Numbered from the stretch's first letter, positions 10,697-20,993 are shown. The stretch is 64,000 nucleotides of DNA from Euwallacea fornicatus (GCF_040115645.1 NC_089575.1:124001-188000), one strand, 5' to 3'. Made by a program: numbers and translations. Notes: a model not told the origin generated them from the letters alone.

Positions 10697-10951
10697 AGAT
10701 TTGGTACTTGAGATACCCCGAAGCTTGCAAAAGGGGACAACCATTTTTTTGACCATAATAATGGTATAGCTCGACGCTCCCGGTATCTTGGAAAAGTTCA
10801 CATTTTTATTCTTGACTCTATCCATTGAAATGTCAGTTAAAGCCCAAGATCTTCAGTTTTGAAAACGATTAAGGGTTGTGTGTGTGTCATAACGAGTGGA
10901 GTAAAAATCTACAAAAGTGTTCCCGAGTTCTGTTTCGCGAGTTCCATTACA

Positions 10952-11559
10952 CATGGACAAGCCTTTAGAGTGGTGGAGAAACGTAATTTTTCCTGACGAA
11001 AGTAAGTTTTGTCTTATTCGGTTCAGATGGGAAACGGTTCGTGTGAAGAAAACCAAACGCAGAACTGAAGCCAGAAAATTTGAAACCTACGATGAAACAT
11101 GGGGGAGGAAGCGTATTAGTTTGGGGGTATATGGGGTACAATGGGATAGGAAAGCTGGCGTTTATTAATGGGATAATGACAGCCAGGACTCACATTGGCA
11201 TATTGCAACATAATTTAAGACCGAGTGGTGCTAAATTAAATCTGGAAAATATTTTTTTCTTCCAACAAGATAATGACCCGAAGCATTCAGCCAATTTGAC
11301 GAAGGAGTGGCTGTTGTACAATGTCTCTCGCAGACTTACTACTCCACCACAGTCTCCTGATGTGAACCCTATTGAAAATTCGTGGAATGCCCTTGATCTG
11401 AAAATTCTAAAACGGCACATTTCGAACAAAGAAAACCTGAAGACAGCTTTGCTCGAAGAGTGGTCCAAAATCCCTTTAGAATACTTTCAAACTCCCATTG
11501 ATTCAATGCCCAGAAGACTAAAGGGCATTATTGATGCAAACGGAATGATTTTAATATAA
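10952..11559 (+). pseudogene. Tc1-like transposase, C-terminal part (element N)
   Basis: Continuation of the transposase begun at 7568; joined across the CATG duplication it reads KDYM then DKPLEWW. It carries all three catalytic residues: IFPDESKF (first Asp), FQQDNDPKH (second Asp) and SPDVNPIENSW (Glu), spaced as DD34E. A frameshift near 11080-11105 separates the first block from the rest. The stop is TAA at 11557-11559. Confidence 0.85.
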
Positions 11560-11568
11560 TAATATATA

Positions 11569-11951
11569 TGTCGGAGATTTATTAGTCCTTAAGTGATGAA
11601 GCGTAACATTACGACTTGATAATATGACGAAGGGCAGGCTGACAGGGCCACCTTAAGGAAAAGCACTGTCGAACGAGGTCGCTACCACCGAGGGCGAAAT
11701 CGAGAGGCCATGTGTGCGAGCCCTCGTGGGAAGCTGAGGACTAGCAGGCACCTCATCCCTTGGATTTGAAGGAGTCGCGAGATCTGGAAAACCAGAAACC
11801 AAAAAGGGACAGGCAGATTAGATTGGGAAGTGACGAAAAGCGCTCGTGTGGTAGCGAATTCGTTGGTTTTGCCCTTTTTCTATTTTTGCGATTAAAAGTG
11901 AACTAGATACTTTATATCATCATGGAAAACCTTTCTATCGATGATCCGACA
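11569..11951. repeat. Solo LTR, 383 bp, TATA target duplication
   Basis: Begins TGTCGGAG and ends GATCCGACA, so TGTCGGA and TCCGACA are perfect 7 bp inverted termini. It is flanked by TATA on both sides (11565-11568 and 11952-11955). A diverged second copy starts at 13040. The 4 bp duplication fits a Ty3/gypsy-type integrase. No internal retroviral-type genes lie between the copies, so each is a solo LTR. Confidence 0.8.
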
Positions 11952-11955
11952 TATA

Positions 11956-13035
11956 CGGGTGTAACATAAGTGATGACTTTAATTTTAAGGAGTGATTCCT
12001 TGTCATATTTTAAGCAAAAATGTTCATGTAAACATATGTCCTAACTTGTATCACTTTCGAGATACAGGGCGTTAAAGTTGAAAAAATAAATTGCGTTTTC
12101 CTTAATAGTTTTCGACTGCTTCGAAATAATTTCATGAAATTTCGTATACAGGGGTTTATCGGGATAAAAAATTCAAATTTATAGTCGATTTAGCTGTATT
12201 TTCTAGAGGGCGCCACCAGCAACGATTTCGACCCCCCGAAACCGTTGCAACTTTTTTGTGCTACCCTGTGTGCCATTTTGGAATAGAAAAATCGATTCTC
12301 TCATCTTTTCTGTTTAAAAAAGGTACACTTTATTGAAGTCGCTACGAGCAACGATTTATGAGAAAAATTCATTTAAAGTTGATGATGCATGCGCATTTTC
12401 GGAGGGTCAAAATAGCTTTTCTGCCTTACCAAATTAAATTTAATTAAAATGGTGGACTCTTTGAACAGTTTTTGTGATATTCTTATTTCTTTGTATTCAT
12501 GATTTGGTAATTAAGTTTTCTTGTAAAACTACTGCGAATTATTAAAGGTCTTATCAAGAGTACCTTTCTGTAGTAAATAAGTTGTTTAATCTAAAATCTT
12601 ACACCTGAATTACTAAAATGCATTTATCTCGTAAACGGCTCCTCGTAGCAACATCAACAAGGTATACCTTTTTTATTTATAAACGATGACCAAATACACT
12701 ACTGTATTCGAAAATCATTTATACCAGGAGGCAAAAAAGTTTCAATCAATTTAATACATGCGGTGGGCCGCAAGTGGCGCCCTCTACCAGGTAAGTGCAA
12801 TTTATTAGCAGATATGAATTCGGCGTCTTGAAAAACTCCCCTACACCAACTTTCACGTTTTTATGTTGTACAGTATGGAAAATATGTTAAAAAATTGATT
12901 TTTAATTTTCAACTTTGACGCCCTCTAGCGCTGTTATTATCAACTTTTGGACTAGACTAAATATGGCTAAATCGTCTTGTTTTGATCTGAAGAATCTGTG
13001 GTAGAGTGTTGTAAAGACCTTTTACAGACACCCTG
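11956..13035. mobile_element. Long-TIR mariner-type MITE (element Z)
   Basis: The termini are CGGGTGTAAC at 11956 and ACACCCTG ending at 13035, with TA outside both. The inverted repeats run several hundred bp. Paired landmarks are the inner terminus-like copy ATACAGGGCGTTAAAGTTGA (from 12062) and a CTAGAGGGCGCCAC box near 12204, mirrored by GTGGCGCCCTCTA near 12773. No transposase remains. The same box order is seen in elements B, C and D, so this is a non-autonomous derivative of that family. Confidence 0.78.
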
Positions 13036-13347
13036 TATATGTCGGAGATTTATTAGTTTTTAAGTTTAGAAATGTAAAATTTGAGTTAGCAATAAGGTTG
13101 AAGAGCAGGCTGACAGGTTTATCGTAGAGATAAAGCACTGTCGAACGAGGTCACTATCACCGACGCAATTAAGGGCCATGTGTGAAGTTTCGGTCCGTGG
13201 AAATACCAGGATGAACAGGTGCCATTCCCTTGAGCCGAGAGAATCACGGGGAATGGGATCTGTAAAGAAGGCAGTAATTAAAAAGAAGGGAAAAGTAGCA
13301 GTCGGGTAGTAGTGAATTCGTTAGCCTTGCCTTACTATCAACTTATA

Positions 13348-13969
13348 CGGAATGAGTCGGGAGGATTGTGTCAAACTTTAGGAGCGTGTTGTACATGAAA
13401 AATAAATGTAAAAAAACTCAAATGTTGTTATCCGATTTTCGTTTGTTTACAAGTTATAGCGTAAATAAAATTAAAACATAAAATTTAAAAAAATTATAAA
13501 TTTCATAAGAAATTCCATAAATTAACGTTTGGACATCATAGTAAATGTTCAAAAATATTGCAATTAACTTCTAAACATTTTCGGCTTCGTCTATGAAGAG
13601 CATTCGTTGCGCTCCTGATTGTTTCATGTCTTTCCTCAACAGCAGCTGCAGCATTTCTAATGCGTTGAATTAGTGCATCTTGAGTCTCCACTTTTTCTCT
13701 GTACACTTCAGTTTTAAACCGACCCCACAAACAATAGTCTAGTGGTGCGAGGTCTGGTGAACTTGGAGGCCAAGTAATAGGCCCGCACGACCAATCCAAC
13801 GTCCAGGAAAGGTACGTTTATGGTAAATAGAATCCTAGTTAAAAAATCTTATTTACGCTATAACTTGTAAACAAACGAAAATCGGATAACAACATTTGAG
13901 TTTTTTTACATTTATTTTTCATGTACAACACGCTCCTGAAGTTTGACACGATCCTCCCGACTCACCCTG
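13348..13969 (-). mobile_element. Internally deleted DD41D element (element Y)
   Basis: Terminal inverted repeats of ~130 bp: ATGAGTCGGGAGGATTGTGT near 13352 mirrors ATCCTCCCGACTCACCCTG ending at 13969, with TA on both sides. The repeats share a TTTGTTTACAAGTTATAGCG core. Only the C-terminal end of a transposase lies inside. It sits within the second solo LTR and therefore inserted after that LTR. Confidence 0.85.
13536..13799 (-). pseudogene. DD41D transposase C-terminus (element Y)
   Basis: Minus-strand frame of ~87 codons starting within the RWIGR region: PITWPPSSPDLAPLDYCLWG, then RFKTEVYREKVETQDALIQR and the family ending FEHLL. The first two catalytic Asp residues are deleted. This is the surviving end of an internally deleted copy, not a gene. 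Confidence 0.85.
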
Positions 13970-14119
13970 TATAATGAAACATTGAGATTATTGATGATGG
14001 AGAAAATTCCTAATGTTACCCCGACATATATGTACATACCCCCCTCAAAATATGGAATACTATGAAAAACTAAGACTAGGTTTTGAAATAATCCTAAAAA
14101 AGCAATCAACGCAATTATA

Positions 14120-16313
14120 CAGGGTGTCCGGATACTCCATGTACAACGTTCTATCAGATATAGTACAACTCATAATAAGTCGATTTAACTAGATTTGCCT
14201 TAGTACAAAAGTTGATAATAACGGAGCTACAGGGTGTCAAAGTTGAAGAAGGAAATAAGATTTTCTTTAATGTCTTTTGACTTCTTCAAACTAATTTAAC
14301 GAAATTTTGTATTCAGGGGTTTTTTGGGATGAGAAATTCAAATTTATAAACGATTTTGATGTATCTTCTAGAGGGCACCACAAGCGACCATTAGGACACG
14401 TTTAAACCGTCAAAACTTTTTTCTGCCACAGTGTATGCCAATTTCGAATAGAAAAATCTTTTACCCTATCTTTTCTGCTTAAAAAAGGTATACTTGTTAA
14501 ATGCCGCTAAAGCCAAATGTTTAAAAGATATTTGCAATCTTATTAATTGATGCTATTTTTATTTCAGAGCATTTTATTAGAAAAATTTCATAGCAAATGC
14601 TCAAAATGCGCACCATTTTCTTGCATACAAAAATTAATTCTTTTCAAAATATTAAAGTGCATTCTCTGCATAACTTCTGGCCTATTTCTCACATCGTTAA
14701 CTGCATTGAAAATTCTATTATGTAACTCTTGAATATGATCAATTGATGTCGAATAAACTTTTGATTTCAAAAAACCCCACAAAAAAAGTCACATGACGTC
14801 AAGTCTGGGGATCGTGGAGGCCATTGTACTGGAGCGTCATTTCCCCTTCCAATCCATCTCCCAAGAACTGCATTATTTAAATATTGTCTAACATTGAGGG
14901 TATATTGTGGAGGCGCCCCATCTTGCATAAACCACATGCCATCACGAATTAATAACGGTACGTTCTCCAACATGTCCGGTAAAGTTTCTTGAAGAAAGTT
15001 CAAATAACTTTGTCCATTTAATCGATTTGGCATCACAACAAGCCCGAGAATAATATTGCCTATTATTCCGGTCCATACATTAACTTTGAATGTATGTTGA
15101 TGATGGACTACTTTGAGGGCGTGCGGATTTTCATTACTATAAACATGTTCATTGTGAACGTTAGTTCTGCCGGATCTAGTAAAGCAAACTTCTTCGGTGA
15201 AGAGGATTTTTTTACTGAAGTTCGGATTATGGACCTGTTGATTTTGAATAAAATGACAAAAAGCTAAACGACTTCCAAGATCGATCGGTAAAAGATCTTG
15301 TACTTTTTGGATATGGAAAGGGTATAATAATTGTTCTTTCAAAACCTCGTGAATTGTACTTTTGGGAACTGCTAAGTTGTCTTGTAAACGTCTGGTACTA
15401 ATTCTCGGATCTTCTTCGACTCTATTTAAAATAGCTTTTTCATTACCTATTGTCCTAGTTGTCTGGATTCGACTCCCGTCGATTCTTTTCGGTTGAAAAC
15501 TTCCATTTTCACGGAGTCGTCTTTCAATATTTGCAAACGTTTGATGATTGGGTGTTCGACGATTTGGAAATCTTTCGTGGTAAACTCGAACACTTTCCCG
15601 GCCGTTTTTATTGCAATATCCATAAACCAATAGCATGCCAACTTGCTCATTATAGGTGTAAGTATTCATTGTGAAAAAGCGATAGTTATTGACTTAATAA
15701 AACTTCAGTACTCTAATGACGTCAAAAAGGAACTAAGACGTGCAGTGTTATTTTCATTTGTTTACTTAAACGTCTTCATGGAAACAACAAAAAACCTAAG
15801 TTACAATACAAATAAAATGGTGCGAATTTTGAGCATTTGCTATGAAATTTTTCTAATAAAATGCTTTGAAATAAAAATTGCATCAATTAATAAGATTGCA
15901 AATATCTTTTAAACAGTTGGCTTTAGCGACATTTAACAACTATACCTTTTTTAAGCAAAAAAGATAGGGTAAAAGATTTTTCTATTCGAAATTGACATAC
16001 ACTGTGGCAAAAAAAAGTTTTGACGGTTTAAACGTGTCCTAATGGTCGCTTGTGGTGCCCTCTAGAAGATACATCAAAATCGTTTATAAATTTGAATTTG
16101 TCATCCCAAAAAACCACTGAATACAAAATTTCGTTAAATTAGTTTGAAGAAGTCAAAAGACATTAAAGAAAATCTCATTTCCTTCTTCAACTTTGACACC
16201 CTGTAGCTCCGTTATTATCAACTTTTGTACTAAGGCAAATCTAGTTAAATCGATTTATTATGAGTTGTACTATATCTGATAGAGCGTTGTACACGGAGTA
16301 TCCGGGCACCCAG
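14120..16313 (-). mobile_element. Long-TIR mariner-type element B, 2.2 kb
   Basis: Starts CAGGGTGTCCGGATACTCCA at 14120 and ends GGAGTATCCGGGCACCCAG at 16313, with TA at 14118-14119 and 16314-16315. The inverted repeats are exceptionally long, about 14120-14624 and 15816-16313 (~500 bp). Each has an inner terminus-like copy CTACAGGGTGTCAAAGTTGA and a TCTAGAGGGCACCAC box. One near-complete transposase is encoded on the minus strand, and its last codons lie inside the TIR. Confidence 0.93.
14588..15669 (-). pseudogene. DD43D-spaced transposase of element B, nearly complete
   Basis: A transposase of ~360 codons. Residues 1-55 resemble the DUF4817-type helix-turn-helix (LVYGYCNKNGRESVRVYHER FPNRRTPNH). 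The catalytic blocks are LFTEEVCFTRSG, where the first Asp is replaced by Glu, FMQDGAPPQYT (second Asp) and WPPRSPDLTSCDFF (third Asp). 43 residues lie between the second and third Asp because of a GNDAPV insertion absent from typical DD41D proteins. A single-base frameshift after CDFF (about 14775-14790) breaks the end; the other frame continues LKSKVYSTSIDHIQ to NGAHFEHLL. It is inactive by two independent lesions. Confidence 0.9.
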
Positions 16314-16522
16314 TATAACAACGTACTATATCAATCTATCGACCGTAATAGTCAAATCTCTGAAAAATATAACAAAACGTTCATTTCACGGACATAATAG
16401 TATACATACTATTTACAAAACAAGATTCACCTCTTTTTGTTTTTAAATTCTGTTTCGATTATGTTATTAGTTAATGTTCAGTTGAGGTTTTGAAGAGCTT
16501 TATTTATTTAATTAATAGTAAA

Positions 16523-17042
16523 TGTGTAAAAATGGGCAATAAAACGAAAGAAGTTCCATATGAAGTGCGTGAAATAATTGTCAAATTAAAACGAGAAGGA
16601 AAATCGCTTCAGGAAATTAGCAAAATCGTGTCAAAACCAAAATCTAGTGAGCAAACAGTAATAAGAAACTATCTTAAAAATAATTCTGTGGAAAATAGGC
16701 CTCGAAGTGGACGAGTTCCTAAATTAAGTAGTAGAACAAAGCGAGAAATTGTTAAAATTGTCCGAGAAAAACCTACAACAACAGCAATTGACTTAGCCCA
16801 ACAAGTTGAAAATACCACAGGAATAAACCTGCATCCTGAAACAATCAGATTAGTTTGACGAAGTGCCGGGTATAATAGCAGAATTACACGAAAGAAACCA
16901 CTAATTAGTGATACTAACAAAAATAAAAGGATTCAGTTTGCAAAAGAATATTTAAAGAAAGATGAAACGTTTTGAGACAATTTAGTTTTCAGTGACGACA
17001 GTAAGTTTAATTTATTTGGATATGACGGTGTTAAGACTTAGT
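16523..17042 (+). pseudogene. Tc1-like transposase, truncated (element O)
   Basis: ATG at 16523 (MGNKTKEVPYEVREIIVK), followed by the two-part helix-turn-helix and the RSGRVPKLSSRTKR linker. Stops occur at 16855-16857 and in the LKKDETF segment. The first catalytic block reads FSDDSKFNLFGYDGVKT and the frame then ends abruptly at ~17042, where unrelated LTR-like sequence begins. The second and third catalytic residues are missing. No terminal repeat was found. Confidence 0.85.
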
Positions 17043-17584
17043 GAACCAAGTCTTAATGTCTTCATCGAGCAAGTTAAAACCCCAAGTTGCGCCCCTGTAC
17101 ATCTTACATTTGTACCCTCCCACACATCGCTATTCGTTAGGTTCACCAGAAATGGTTCAAATTCCTCGTCCTTTGTACTTTTGCCAAGAACTAAATCGCG
17201 AATTATTCAAGTCATAAATGTGCATCGGAGGTGGTTCTTGGGTACCGGAGTTCCTCGCCATTACCTTTGACGGTGGTCGCAATTGGGGGTGCCGTCACGT
17301 CCCATTCGAGATAAAAGCAGTATTCGGGTCACGGGATAATCTGCCCATTGGCCGTCAGGCCTGGCGAAATGGGTATTCCTCGGGTGAAATGCGCTCCGAC
17401 TAAGAGTACGCCTATGCCTGCTGACCATCAGCTTCCAGTACTTAACAGCTGGGAGAAGCTGGGAAGTATCATTATTTTCTTTCCTATCACGATTGTCACT
17501 CATCAGTTGAAGGCGGATCGATACATCGCCAATTCACAATCATAACTCATGCTCTTCATCGGATCGCGATCATTCAGTCATACA
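17043..17584. other. LTR-like or unknown insertion, no gene
   Basis: Replaces the C-terminal half of the transposase ending at 17042. It is more GC-balanced than its surroundings and carries a TACGCCTATG decamer at about 17407-17416, which is shared with the 4680 and 8030 blocks. No reverse-transcriptase or integrase motif is present. It may be an LTR of the same family as 8013-10951. Confidence 0.35.
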
Positions 17585-19005
17585 CACTGACTTTCAAAAA
17601 AACCGCAACACCAAGAACACATCGTACACGTTTGAAATTCTGACATTACGTTGGGTCGAGTAATAGATAGAAACGATCAAAATATCAAAAGAAAATTATT
17701 GTGAATAAGTGAAAAAATTTAATAATAATTTAATAATGGGTGGTATCTCCTTTTAAATTAATACATTCCTATAAGCGACGTGGCGTGCTTAAAATTAAAT
17801 TGTCAATATCTTCCTGTGGTATTGTATCCCGGGCAATCTGCACCTGCTCGCGGAGTTCATCTATGGTCTCTGGAGGGCGAGCTAAACGTTGAAGTCTCCG
17901 ACCCATTATATCCCATACATGCTCTAGTGGGGACAAATCTGGAGACCGAGCTGGCCAAGGCAAAGTATCCAAATTTTCAGCTTCCAAATACCTCAAAGTA
18001 TCGTTGGCTACATGTGGTCGCGCATTATCCTGTTGAAATGTGCTTCTAGCATGATCGTACATGTATGGTACAAGAACCGGTTCTAAGACACTATTAATGT
18101 ACCTCTGAGCATTTAATCTATCATAAATGAAAACAAGAGGAGACCGACTACCATATTGGATGGCACAACAAACCATGACACCTGATGTTAAACCACAATG
18201 ACGCTTTTCCAAAAAGTCCAAATTTAATCGCTCTCCTTTGCGCCTTCTAACACGTGACCGTCCATCAGATCGCAATAAACAAAATCGGCTGAACACGATT
18301 CTTCTCCACCCATCCACCCATTGCACTCTCAGACGACACCACTCCAGTCGGGCCACCCTGTGGTTTCGTGATAATGGAAGCCGACCCATAGGACGAAATG
18401 AATTTAGTCCAAAACTTCGAATTTTGTGATACATCATACCAAGGGATACCCTTCGATTTAGGGTGGCTACCCAGTTAGTACCAAGAGACGGAATTGTTTC
18501 AAACGGGGCATCTGTCGCTGAACGACGAAGTTGCCGGTCTTCGCGTCGGTTCGTCATTCTTGGTCGGCCACTACCACGATGACGATTTACTGACCCTTCG
18601 TTAGACCAATCTCTCCAAGCTGTTAGCACTGTTGATGCGTTTCGATCCAATCTACGTGCAATTTCGCGGCAAGGTAAACCTGCCTCATGCATAACAATAA
18701 TTCTTGCCATTTCAAAGGGAGTAAACTGCCAATAAACTGCAATTTGGCGTACACGAGGCATTTTGCACTACCACACATTCAACATGGTACTAACGGTAGT
18801 ACCTTTATCGCTATCCGCCTGTAAAAAAATTTGCAAAAAGAACGATCGTCACAGATAAAAAAGTAAAGAAAAACTTCATACCGCATTAAAATACGCACTT
18901 GAAATTTTTATCATTTTTTTCTCTTTCCAAGTCTAAAATCATACGAAAATTTCAAATACATAAAATGCGTTCTTCTTGGTGTTGCGGTTTTTTTGAAAGT
19001 CAGTG
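17585..19005 (-). mobile_element. Tc1-like DD34E element H
   Basis: Termini are CACTGACTTTCAAAAAAACC at 17585 and its reverse complement ending GAAAGTCAGTG at 19005, with TA at 19006-19007. The left flank reads TACA, so the left target copy is altered. The element is ~1.42 kb with one minus-strand transposase. Two more copies of the family are at 50650 and 59838. Confidence 0.92.
17769..18761 (-). pseudogene. DD34E transposase of element H lacking first Asp
   Basis: A 330-codon open frame beginning MPRVRQIAVYWQFTPFE. Homeodomain-like helices (REIARRLDRNASTV) and a GSGRPRMTNRREDR linker lead into the catalytic domain. The first catalytic block, which should read FSDESRFCL as in the copy at 60082, reads FSRFCL: 9 bp are gone, including the Asp codon. 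The second block FQQDNARPH and the third SPDLSPLEHVWD are intact. The stop comes early at PRRL because a CAG codon became TAG; relatives continue with QECINLRGDTTHY. The frame is open but cannot catalyse transposition. Confidence 0.9.
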
Positions 19006-19746
19006 TATTTTTAAAGGATTTTATGTACTAAGACCTCAGGAAATTCACTACCTTGTAGAGTAGTTAGGGATAATCTACTCTCGTATTCAACAGCACCTAT
19101 TATCGAACACGCATGTAAAATTTGAAAACTTTATTTGCAATAGCTGAAACACAATAAAATAAAAACTGAATTTTTTCTTAACTTTTAACACCCGGCAATT
19201 CCACTACCCATCGGATCGGATACATGTTTATATGATTTTTTCTCTGATATTGTACCAGAAAATACATAGCTCAAATAGTGCCGCGCAATTCCTAAGCACC
19301 CCGTATAATAGTCGGCACTGTATTTCAAATCGAAGGTTAGAATTCACATTTTTTTTAAACAGGCTTTAGATTGCCAGTAAGAAGTATTGAATGGTGATTT
19401 ATTCAGATGGAATGCCACTTTTCAAGAAACATATGAGTTAGTTCAATTTTTGACATGAAATATTTTTTATTGTAGTCTTAAAGGCACGGAAAGTGATCAA
19501 GGTAAACGTTACGCAATGTACAGGATGTCCCTCAAAAAATGCCCCTCCCCCTCTAACTTTTTAATGTATCGAAATAGATTTTTTTTTAAACTAAAAGTGC
19601 TTGAAAGTTCATGCATTTTTCCAAGATTGCCAGTAGTTTTATACTGGGTGTTTAGTAAATGTGTGCTAACTCAACATTGCATTTTTAGAACAATTAAGCA
19701 TTAATTTTTTTACATATGTAAATTCTACGTTTTATTACTAATTCAA

Positions 19747-19749
<3 letters not shown>
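19006..19749. other. No gene; scattered mariner-type ends
   Basis: Contains an isolated right terminus-like AAGCACCCCGTATA ending near 19313 and an isolated left terminus-like TACAGGATGTCCCTCAAAAA beginning near 19519. Neither has a partner nearby, so these are probably remnants of MITEs. Confidence 0.45.

Positions 19750-19775
<26 letters not shown>
19750..19775. repeat. (AT)n microsatellite at an insertion point
   Basis: An uninterrupted AT dinucleotide run ending exactly at the TA that precedes element C. Confidence 0.95.
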
Positions 19776-19777
<2 letters not shown>

Positions 19778-20932
19778 GGGCGTCCTCGAATTACGTGGCC
19801 AAAATAATACCGCAGATTGTTTGAGTGAAAATAAGTCGATTTAACTAAACTTCCCTCAGTCCAAAAGTTGATAATTATGGAGCTACAGGGTGTTAAAGTT
19901 GAAAAAAAATCACATTTTCTTTAATATTTTTCGATTTCTTTGAGTTAATTTCACGAAATTTCATATTTGAGGGTGTTTTAGGATACGAAATTCAAATTTA
20001 TTAACGAGTTAGTTGTTTCTTCTAGGGGGCGCCACAAGCGACCATTAGGACACATTTAAATCTCTGTAACTTTTTCGTGCCACGGTGTATATTATTGTGG
20101 TATTTAAAAACCTTTTTCCTTTACATTACGCATAATTCTAATGCGCTGCATATTTGCGTTGACGCTTTTAAGTAAATAACTCAGTTGGCTATGTTTTTAA
20201 TTGACATTTTAACACTTGAATTTGTTTCTCAAATGTCAGTTTTTTTATTTAGCCCTCAGTTTTTCTTGTCAGTTTCGCTTCTTGTTCCTGTAAATATCCA
20301 TAAGTATGGCCAATAATAATTTAATTAATTAGTAAGTGTTATTCTCGCTTGTTGTTGTTTCTTTGTTAATTATTATTTTTGTTTTCTATTTAATAATATC
20401 TGATTTTGAAAACTTATTGTTATACCTTTACTAATAATTATTTTTGAAAAACTTAATTTTTTTTAACGGAAAATAATTTTAAGGTAATTTGCATGCATCA
20501 TCAGGCTTAGATGCATTTTTCTCCAAAACCGTAGAAAACCTTCTAGCGACGTCAATAAAGTATACCTTTTCTAAGTATAAAAGGTAGGGAAAAAGGTTTG
20601 TAAATACCAAAATAATATACATCGTGGCACGAAAAAGTTACAGAGATTTAAATGTGTCCTAATGGTCGCTTGTGGCGCCCCCTAGAAGAAACAACTAAAT
20701 CGTTAATAAATTTGAATTTCGTATCCTAAAACACCCTCAAATATGAAATTTCGTGAAATTAACTCAAAGAAATCGAAAGATATTAAAAAAAATGTGATTT
20801 TTTTTTCAACTTTAACACCCTGTAGCTCCATAATTATCAACTTTTGGACTGAGGGAAGTTTAGTTAAATCGACTTATTTTCACTCAAACAATCTGCGGTA
20901 TTATTTTGACCACGTAATTCGAGGACACCCTG
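19776..20932. mobile_element. Long-TIR mariner-type MITE (element C)
   Basis: Starts CAGGGCGTCCTCGAATTACG at 19776 and ends ACGTAATTCGAGGACACCCTG at 20932, with TA on both sides. The inverted repeats are ~350 bp (to about 20125 and from about 20580). They include an inner CTACAGGGTGTTAAAGTTGA copy and the TTCTAGGGGGCGCCACAAGC box. The ~450 bp middle is AT-rich and non-coding. It has the same box order as elements B, D and Z. Confidence 0.9.
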
Positions 20933-20993
20933 TATATGTATATGGGTCATACCTTAAATCTTATAATTAAAATGAAAAGAAGAATGTCAAATA

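Larger units (their letters stand above)
8013..10951. mobile_element. LTR-type insertion inside element N, itself interrupted
   Basis: Starts TGTAATG and ends CATTACA, and is flanked by CATG on both sides (8009-8012 and 10952-10955). This looks like an LTR retroelement or solo LTR with a 4 bp target duplication. Removing the nested LINE leaves ~1.19 kb without an RT, integrase or protease, so a solo LTR or a heavily deleted copy is most likely. TACGCCTATG occurs at 8030-8039 and 8405-8414, and CACGCCTATG near 8307. I could not align a second LTR. Confidence 0.6.
7411..11568 (+). mobile_element. Tc1-like element N, split by an LTR-type insertion
   Basis: The left terminus CAGTGGGTCGAAAAAGTATT begins at 7411 directly after a TA at 7409-7410, as expected for Tc1 elements. 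The transposase starts at 7568, is cut at 8012 and resumes at 10952. The two halves join in frame across a duplicated CATG. The right terminal repeat is missing: a solo LTR starts at 11569, soon after the transposase stop. Confidence 0.82.
13040..14026. repeat. Second solo LTR of the TGTCGGAG family, interrupted
   Basis: Starts TGTCGGAGATTTATTAG at 13040 and ends ACCCCGACA at 14026. TATA precedes (13036-13039) and follows (14027-14030). It shares many blocks with 11569-11951, for example GAAGRGCAGGCTGACAGG and AAAGCACTGTCGAACGAGGT. It is split by the mini-element at 13348-13969, and the final ~55 bp of the LTR continue after it. Confidence 0.78.

Noticed and set aside
8013..10951. Complete LTR retrotransposon with two LTRs
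   Set aside because: After removing the LINE only ~1.2 kb remains, no second LTR aligns and no gag-pol motif is present.
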